DNA of 12,078 nt from Acidiferrobacteraceae bacterium (GTDB lineage: Bacteria; Pseudomonadota; Gammaproteobacteria; Arenicellales; UBA868), in contig PCBE01000045.1 of NCBI GenBank assembly GCA_002731295.1, positions 32,695 to 44,772 of the forward strand. Direction: 5' to 3'. Made by a program: the position numbers and the translations under genes. Below are positions 7,464-12,078 of this stretch, piece by piece; position 1 is the first letter of the stretch, and every line of letters starts with the position of its first letter. Under the pieces are notes generated by a model. The model was not told the origin of the DNA and ran no database searches. It saw only the letters and a program-made list of their open reading frames with translations.

Positions 7464-7775
7464 ATGCGCCGCGTCTATACCGCTGCAACGTTGCCGGAAG
7501 CGCACCTGATCCGGCAACTACTTGAAAGCGCCGGTATCAACGCTCGGGTATTTAATGAGAACGCACAAGGTGCTATTGGAGAACTGCCAGTCACCGATGC
7601 CTGGCCGGATGTTTGGATCGTTCAGAATCACCAATTTCATGCTGCCCGGGCAGTGATTGAGCGTTACGAGGCCAGCTCGGAAGACGAGCTGTTATGCAAT
7701 TCTTGTGGTGAGATCTCCCCAGGCAGTTTTGAAGTATGCTGGCAGTGTCAAGCAGTCCTGCCGACACAGGCTTGA
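7464..7775 (+). CDS. DUF2007 domain protein with C-terminal zinc ribbon
   Basis: This 103-residue protein has no known function. The N-terminal part (about 1-69: RRVYTAATLPEAHLIRQLLE, then a DAWPDVWI segment) matches the DUF2007 family, small alpha/beta domains described as putative signal-transducing proteins related to PII-like folds. The C-terminus carries a four-cysteine knuckle, Cys78-x2-Cys81 and Cys92-x2-Cys95, which should bind zinc. There is no signal peptide or membrane segment, so it is probably cytosolic. The ATG at 7464 lies 19 bases after the cfa stop with no clear Shine-Dalgarno, so it is likely co-transcribed with cfa. Family assignment is from memory of sequence pattern; function is open. 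Confidence 0.75.
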   Translation: MRRVYTAATLPEAHLIRQLLESAGINARVFNENAQGAIGELPVTDAWPDVWIVQNHQFHAARAVIERYEASSEDELLCNSCGEISPGSFEVCWQCQAVLPTQA

Positions 7776-7930
7776 GGGCATGTCAGAACCCGATAGTATC
7801 GGACATTTCAATTTTGGAGATTGTCCGCCAATCTGTCAGACAGGACTGTCGCGGCGGAAACGGTTCAATATAGTAAAATCAGGTCACCCGAGATCGGATT
7901 GGCCGGTCTGGGGATCGAATATCTACGACA
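7776..7930 (+). promoter_or_regulatory. Palindrome-rich intergenic region upstream of the DUF4389-leuS unit
   Basis: This 155-base gap separates the cfa and leuS transcription units. A perfect inverted repeat CCGATA-G-TATCGG (7790-7802) is followed after a few bases by T-rich DNA (ATTTCAATTTT) and could be a weak terminator. Further on, TCCGCC (7824-7829) pairs with GGCGGA (7853-7858). The DNA between them is itself palindromic: CTGTC-A-GACAG at 7833-7843, then GACAG-GA-CTGTC at 7839-7850. A possible -10, TATAGT (7869-7874, 5 of 6), follows, but the -35 at the right distance (CTGTCG) is poor. The arrangement would suit an operator overlapping a promoter or a 5' leader stem-loop. No binding protein can be named. 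Confidence 0.3.
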
Positions 7931-8239
7931 ATGGACGCACACGAACCTACTGAACTTCGAACCGGCGAAACCTGGTTGCGCCTGGTGGTGATGCTCATTT
8001 ACTTCTTTATGGTGTTTTACGTGGTGAAGTTTCTGGTTGGAGTCAGTATGCTTTTTCAGTTTGTCTTGGTCGTCTTCAGGGGCTCAGTCAACATCCGACT
8101 CAAAAAGTTTACTGCGGATCTCAATCTATTTGCATACAGCGTGCTGCAATACGTATCTTGGAACACCGATCAACGACCTTTCCCGTTCTGTGACTGGCCC
8201 TGCGCGGAGGATCTGTCCACGCCTGCTGAAGATCGCTGA
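7931..8239 (+). CDS. DUF4389 domain membrane protein
   Basis: This 102-residue protein has one long hydrophobic region (about residues 16-50, with a Lys at 33), enough for one or two membrane passes. It is followed by the DUF4389-like pattern: a FQFVLVVFRG turn, an amphipathic stretch with LxxFxxxLNLFAYSVLQY, and near the C-terminus WNTDQRPFPF-x-x-W. These features fit the DUF4389 family of uncharacterised small membrane proteins. The ATG at 7931 starts the conserved part; no good Shine-Dalgarno is visible. It ends 39 bases before leuS, so it is probably in the same transcript. Its function is unknown; the leuS position suggests only shared expression. Confidence 0.72.
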   Translation: MDAHEPTELRTGETWLRLVVMLIYFFMVFYVVKFLVGVSMLFQFVLVVFRGSVNIRLKKFTADLNLFAYSVLQYVSWNTDQRPFPFCDWPCAEDLSTPAEDR

Positions 8240-8278
8240 GCGTGACGGGTTCAACAGTCTGATTCCCATACCAGATCG

Positions 8279-10885
8279 ATGAACCGTTCGATGGACGAAC
8301 GATACGACCCACAGGTCATCGAACAGCAGGTCCAGGACTACTGGTTGCAGAATCACAGTTTTGAAGTGACTGAGGACCCTACCCGGGAAAAATTCTACTG
8401 CCTTTCGATGTTACCCTACCCCTCAGGTCACCTTCACATGGGTCACGTGCGGAACTACACCATCGGTGATGTCATGAGCCGATATCAGCGCATGTGCGGT
8501 CGTAACGTGCTCCAGCCCATGGGTTGGGATGCATTTGGCCTGCCGGCGGAAAATGCTGCGATCCAACGCAAAGTCCCGCCGTCGGAATGGACCTACCAGA
8601 ACATAGAGCATATGCGAGGGCAGCTGAAACGCATGGGATTTGCCTATGACTGGACACGAGAAGTCACCACCTGCCGGCCTGAGTATTACCAGTGGGAGCA
8701 ATGGTTTTTCACGCGTCTCCTAAAGAAGGGGCTGGCCTATCGGAAAAATGCTGTGGTGAACTGGGATCCGGTTGATCAGACCGTGCTGGCGAACGAACAG
8801 GTTGTCGATGGCAAAGGCTGGCGTTCCGGTGCACAGGTAGAGAAGCGAGAAATACCGCAATGGTTCATAAGGATCACAGCCTATGCAGACGAACTTCTGG
8901 AGGAACTCGACCAATTAGACGGCTGGTCCGATTCTGTAAAGACCATGCAGCGAAATTGGATCGGCCGATCGGTGGGCCTGGAAGTAGATTTTGCACTCGC
9001 TGACGGGGGGGATCCGCTGCGGATTTTTACCACCCGGCCTGACACCCTTTTCGGCGTCACTTTCATGGCGGTTGCAGCTGACCACCCACTGGCGCGTGAA
9101 GCGGCCGAAGGGAACACAGCGATAGCAGATTTTCTCGAACAGTGCCGAGCCGGAGGTATCAGTGAGGTCGACCTTGAAGCGATGGAAAAGAACGGCCTGC
9201 CACTGGGTGTGAATGCGGTAAATCCGCTCAGCGGAGAACATATTCCTGTCTGGGTCGCGAACTTCGTGCTGATGGGCTACGGGACCGGTGCGATCATGGC
9301 TGTTCCTGGTCACGATGAAAGGGATCATGCGTTCGCGCAAAGCTATGGGCTTCCTATACAGCAAGTTATTGCTCCAGCAGACGACCGCGAAATTGATGTA
9401 ATGACGGCCGCGTGGGTAGACAAACAGAACATAATGACTGTTAATTCAGGGACGTTTAGCGGTCTTGATTACGATACGGCTTTTGAGCGTATTGCCGATC
9501 ATGTCGAAGCTTTGGGCATTGGCCGTCGCCAGGTTAATTATCGGTTGCGGGACTGGGGAGTATCCCGGCAGCGCTACTGGGGTTGCCCAATTCCAGTCGT
9601 ACACTGTGAACATTGTGGAGACGTCCCAGTCCCAGATGATCAACTGCCGGTCCTTCTGCCGGAAGATGTCACATTCATGGGGGTGCAGTCACCCATTAAA
9701 GCAGACCCACAGTGGCGGCAGACAGCCTGCCCTCAGTGTGAGCGACCCGCAGAACGTGAAACCGATACGTTTGACACTTTTGTGGAATCGAGCTGGTACT
9801 ACGCCCGCTATTGCACACCGGGTGCCGATGCAATGCTGGATGAACGCGCCGATTACTGGCTACCTGTAGATCATTACATCGGTGGTATAGAACATGCGGT
9901 GATGCACCTGCTGTATTTTCGTTTCTGGCACAAACTGATGCGTGATGCGGGTATTGTCAGCAGTGATGAGCCAGCCACGAAGCTTCTCTGTCAGGGGATG
10001 GTTCTGGCCGAGGCCTACTATCAGGACAGTACAGAATCCGGCAGAACCTGGATCCCACCCGACGAGGTACGGGTCGAGCGTGACGACAAAGGAAAAACGA
10101 TCAGCGCGGTGTGGTTGCACGATGGCACGATGGTTAACCCGACGGGTTGGACCACCATGTCAAAGTCCAAAAACAATGGTGTAGATCCGCAAGACATGGT
10201 GGATCGCTATGGTGCTGACACTGTGCGCCTGTTTACGATGTTCGCGTCACCTCCGGACCACACCCTAGAATGGAATGATGATGCTGTTGCAGGGTCATTG
10301 CGCTTCCTGCGGCGGTTGTGGGCGCTGGTCTATCGTCACCAGTCGTGTCTTTCAGGCGCAAACGACTTAACCCATGCCCTCGAATGGGATGATGAAACCC
10401 GTGAAATGCGTCGACTGGTCCATACAGTGCTCCAGCGTATCAATCGGGATATGACGCGAAATCAGTTCAACACAGTGATCGCAGCGAGTATGGAACTGTT
10501 TAACGGACTGGATCAATTTGAGCCTGGCGAGGATCCCGCTCGGCAATTTGCCCTGCGTGAGGCGATAGATATTCTGATACGTGTGCTGTCACCAGTGGTG
10601 CCCCATATTGCTCACAGTTTGTGGCAACTCATGAATTCGGGCGTTGAGCTTCTCGATGCGAGTTGGCCAGAGGTCGATATCGCAGCGCTGCAGACATCCA
10701 GCTGTAAGCTGGCTGTTCAGGTTAATGGAAAACTGCGGGGTCAAATCGAGGTGGCGATGGATGCTGATGAACTGCAGATCCGAGAACAGGTGTTGGCCAA
10801 TGAAAAGATTGGCCGCCATATTGGTGAATCGAAGATCAAACGATTTATCGTGGTACCGCAGAAACTCGTCAACGTGGTGATTTGA
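8279..10885 (+). CDS. leuS: Leucyl-tRNA synthetase
   Basis: Charges tRNA-Leu with leucine and edits mischarged residues; cytosolic class Ia synthetase. It is 868 residues from ATG 8279. ATG 8291 (MDERYDPQVIEQ) gives 864 and aligns exactly with the E. coli start, so it may be the real one; neither has a clear Shine-Dalgarno. The class I HIGH motif is HMGH (53-56). The CP1 editing domain has TTRPDT (251-256) and GHDERDHAFA. The tRNA-binding and C-terminal domains are complete, ending KRFIVVPQKLVNVVI. The usual KMSKS loop reads Thr626-M-S-K-S. The first zinc cysteines of E. coli are replaced (NWDPVDQT, DGKGWRSG), as in several gammaproteobacterial LeuRS. A second four-Cys site, absent in E. coli, is present: Cys443/Cys446 and Cys484/Cys487. 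Its stop overlaps lptE. Confidence 0.97.
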   Translation: MNRSMDERYDPQVIEQQVQDYWLQNHSFEVTEDPTREKFYCLSMLPYPSGHLHMGHVRNYTIGDVMSRYQRMCGRNVLQPMGWDAFGLPAENAAIQRKVPPSEWTYQNIEHMRGQLKRMGFAYDWTREVTTCRPEYYQWEQWFFTRLLKKGLAYRKNAVVNWDPVDQTVLANEQVVDGKGWRSGAQVEKREIPQWFIRITAYADELLEELDQLDGWSDSVKTMQRNWIGRSVGLEVDFALADGGDPLRIFTTRPDTLFGVTFMAVAADHPLAREAAEGNTAIADFLEQCRAGGISEVDLEAMEKNGLPLGVNAVNPLSGEHIPVWVANFVLMGYGTGAIMAVPGHDERDHAFAQSYGLPIQQVIAPADDREIDVMTAAWVDKQNIMTVNSGTFSGLDYDTAFERIADHVEALGIGRRQVNYRLRDWGVSRQRYWGCPIPVVHCEHCGDVPVPDDQLPVLLPEDVTFMGVQSPIKADPQWRQTACPQCERPAERETDTFDTFVESSWYYARYCTPGADAMLDERADYWLPVDHYIGGIEHAVMHLLYFRFWHKLMRDAGIVSSDEPATKLLCQGMVLAEAYYQDSTESGRTWIPPDEVRVERDDKGKTISAVWLHDGTMVNPTGWTTMSKSKNNGVDPQDMVDRYGADTVRLFTMFASPPDHTLEWNDDAVAGSLRFLRRLWALVYRHQSCLSGANDLTHALEWDDETREMRRLVHTVLQRINRDMTRNQFNTVIAASMELFNGLDQFEPGEDPARQFALREAIDILIRVLSPVVPHIAHSLWQLMNSGVELLDASWPEVDIAALQTSSCKLAVQVNGKLRGQIEVAMDADELQIREQVLANEKIGRHIGESKIKRFIVVPQKLVNVVI

Positions 10886-11475
10886 TGAACACACCAATTA
10901 GGGGGGTGGATGGTGGTTTCAGTGTTGACAGCGGCGTCTCGCCTTGGGGCAGATACAAGGCACAGATCATGGCTGGGGTCTTCTATCTCTTTCTCCTGGC
11001 AGGGTGCGGGTTCCACCTGCGCGGTGAGATGGTGTTGTCTCCCATACTGAGTGCACCCTATGTCAATTCGGCTAATGCCGAGTTCAAAGAGGATCTCACG
11101 AAAGTCTTAAATCGCAGTGGCATCAGGGTAGTTAATGATCTCGAAATTGCGAGTGCAATTATCGATCTTGTCAGTGTCAAGTTTGATCGCCAGGTACTGT
11201 CTATCAATAGTCGCGGGCAGGCGACAGGTTACATCCTAACCTACCAAGTGCTCTGCCGCTTCGTCGATCGGACCGGTCGTGTTCTTGCAAGCCCAACCAG
11301 TCTTAAGCTAAGTCGAACGCTGGAGTACCAGAGCACTCAGGTGCTACCGAAGAAACAAGAAGAAGATGCTTTACGTGCACGTATGCGTGAGGACCTGGTG
11401 CAGCAGATCTTGCGTCGCCTAAACAGTGTGTCACAAGCTCCTCCTGGAGGGTTGAAAACAGAGCAGTTTTCTTGA
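10885..11475 (+). CDS. lptE: LPS-assembly lipoprotein LptE
   Basis: Outer-membrane lipoprotein that plugs and helps assemble the LptD barrel, inserting lipopolysaccharide into the outer leaflet. It is 196 residues from ATG 10885, whose A is the last base of the leuS stop (TGATG), so translation is likely coupled. A TTG just upstream at 10882 is less likely. The hydrophobic stretch ends in the lipobox LLAGC with lipidated Cys41, then GFHLRG, the typical LptE sequence after the cysteine. The region before the hydrophobic core is long (about 28 residues, with Arg23 and Lys25 next to it). A later start would give a more normal signal peptide, but only ATG 10969 is available and it lacks a positive residue. 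The leuS-lptE-holA order supports the call. Confidence 0.92.
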   Translation: MNTPIRGVDGGFSVDSGVSPWGRYKAQIMAGVFYLFLLAGCGFHLRGEMVLSPILSAPYVNSANAEFKEDLTKVLNRSGIRVVNDLEIASAIIDLVSVKFDRQVLSINSRGQATGYILTYQVLCRFVDRTGRVLASPTSLKLSRTLEYQSTQVLPKKQEEDALRARMREDLVQQILRRLNSVSQAPPGGLKTEQFS

Positions 11476-11488
11476 TGTTGGCAGGAAC

Positions 11489-11493
11489 AAGGA
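11489..11493 (+). promoter_or_regulatory. holA ribosome binding site supporting a TTG start
   Basis: AAGGA lies ten bases before TTG 11504. The only nearby ATG (11493) opens a seven-codon reading frame in another phase, so this site together with homology decides the TTG start of holA. Confidence 0.5.
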
Positions 11494-11503
11494 TGATCAA
11501 CTT

Positions 11504-12078
11504 TTGCGAGTAAACCCATCGGCACTCAATGCCCAGTTAGAGAAGGCGCTGGTCGGCGCTTACGTTTTGTTTGGTGCTGAACCGTTGATGCTCGAAGAGG
11601 CGGCTGATCAAATTCGCACGGTGGCGCGTCAGGCGGGGGTTGATGAAATACGTTCGATGACCGCCGGTGTCGATTTGGACTGGTCAGAATTAAATGCAAA
11701 TGCCCGGTCGCTGTCATTGTTTTCGAGTCGGCGCCTGATCGTAATCCGGCTACCGACGGGTAAGCCAGGTGATACTGGTTCAAAGGCAATATTGACTTAT
11801 TTAGATGAGAGCGTTGAGGACACTATCTTGGTTGTTATCGCGGGACGGGTCGATAAGCGGGGCCAGTCCAGCAAATGGTTCAAGGCAATGGAAAAAGAGG
11901 GACTGGCAATAGAAGCCCGGGCTCTGACACGCGATCAGTTGCCGCGATGGATTGAGCAACGTCTTAACAGTCAGGAAATCGTCGCCACTGCGGGTGCAGT
12001 CCAGAGGCTTGCCTATTACGCTGAGGGCAACCTGATGGCCGCAGCACAGGAGATCAGCAAACTGGCACTCGTACTCGG
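11504..12078 (+). CDS. holA: DNA polymerase III subunit delta, 3'-partial
   Basis: The delta subunit of the clamp loader, which opens the beta sliding clamp during replication; cytosolic. The reading frame is open from 11504 to the end of the window, giving 191 of the usual roughly 340 residues. The N-terminus MRVNPSALNAQLEKAL, then AYVLFGAEPLMLEEAADQIR, matches the E. coli delta start (MIRLYPEQLRAQL, then AYLLLGNDPLLLQES). Later segments fit as well: SLFSSRRLIVIRLP, ILVVIAGRVDKR, KWFKAMEKEGLAIEARAL and YYAEGNLMAAAQEISKLAL. TTG 11504 is chosen because it aligns with the family start and has AAGGA ten bases upstream. It begins 28 bases after lptE, matching the conserved lptE-holA pair, so co-transcription is likely. 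Only the C-terminal collar domain is missing, by truncation. Confidence 0.93.
   Translation, partial: MRVNPSALNAQLEKALVGAYVLFGAEPLMLEEAADQIRTVARQAGVDEIRSMTAGVDLDWSELNANARSLSLFSSRRLIVIRLPTGKPGDTGSKAILTYLDESVEDTILVVIAGRVDKRGQSSKWFKAMEKEGLAIEARALTRDQLPRWIEQRLNSQEIVATAGAVQRLAYYAEGNLMAAAQEISKLALVL

Noticed and set aside
7780..7953. Possible 57-codon ORF in the cfa/DUF4389 gap starting at ATG 7780
   Set aside because: It runs through the palindromes, overlaps the DUF4389 start, and its only purine-rich site (GAGGG) is about one base from the ATG. The product (rich in Arg, Gly, Pro and Asn) resembles no family I know.
8915..9364. 149-codon open frame on the - strand inside leuS
   Set aside because: It is antisense to a fully conserved part of LeuRS, has no recognisable domain, and is explained by leuS codon bias.
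1..12078. CRISPR arrays, insertion sequences, tRNA/rRNA genes, phage or defence genes
   Set aside because: I saw no regularly spaced repeats, no transposase or integrase motifs and no tRNA-like cloverleaf in the short intergenic gaps; nearly all of the window is accounted for by housekeeping genes.

Overview
The window reads as ordinary chromosomal DNA of a gammaproteobacterium. The translated Rpe, LeuRS and Cfa sequences match the Escherichia coli and Pseudomonas families closely. The order leuS-lptE-holA is a familiar gammaproteobacterial block, and rpe-gph-trpE is a familiar Pseudomonas-type block. An LPS-assembly lipoprotein (LptE) implies an outer membrane. Base composition looks moderate, roughly 50-55% GC by eye. 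All genes are on the + strand and packed tightly. I saw no transposase, integrase, phage gene, CRISPR array, tRNA or rRNA. No gene-free gap exceeds about 175 bases.

Region 1 (1-4504) covers carbohydrate and tryptophan metabolism. It starts with ribulose-phosphate 3-epimerase, which lacks its first few codons at the window edge. Phosphoglycolate phosphatase overlaps it by an ATGA. After a 174-base gap come anthranilate synthase component I (trpE), the glutamine amidotransferase component II (trpG) and indole-3-glycerol-phosphate synthase (trpC). The notable point is that trpG runs into trpC with only two bases between them: trpD (anthranilate phosphoribosyltransferase), normally found there, is absent. 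The pathway encoded here therefore has a one-step hole that must be filled from elsewhere in the genome.

Region 2 (4509-6025) holds an OsmC/Ohr-family protein and a PerM-like AI-2E-family membrane protein. Region 3 (6026-7775) starts with the best promoter in the window (TTGACG, 16-base spacer, TATCAT). It drives a cyclopropane-fatty-acid synthase-type methyltransferase with a TTG start, followed 19 bases later by a small DUF2007 protein with a C-terminal four-cysteine zinc ribbon.

Region 4 (7776-12078) starts with a 155-base gap rich in small palindromes. Then come a DUF4389 membrane protein, leucyl-tRNA synthetase (leuS), the LPS-assembly lipoprotein lptE overlapping leuS by one base, and the start of holA (DNA polymerase III delta), which runs off the end. 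The LeuRS signature normally written KMSKS reads TMSKS here.

I found no convincing new multi-gene system. The best leads are the missing trpD, the altered LeuRS signature loop, the two small uncharacterised proteins (DUF2007 plus zinc ribbon, and DUF4389) beside cfa and leuS, and the palindrome cluster before the DUF4389 gene.
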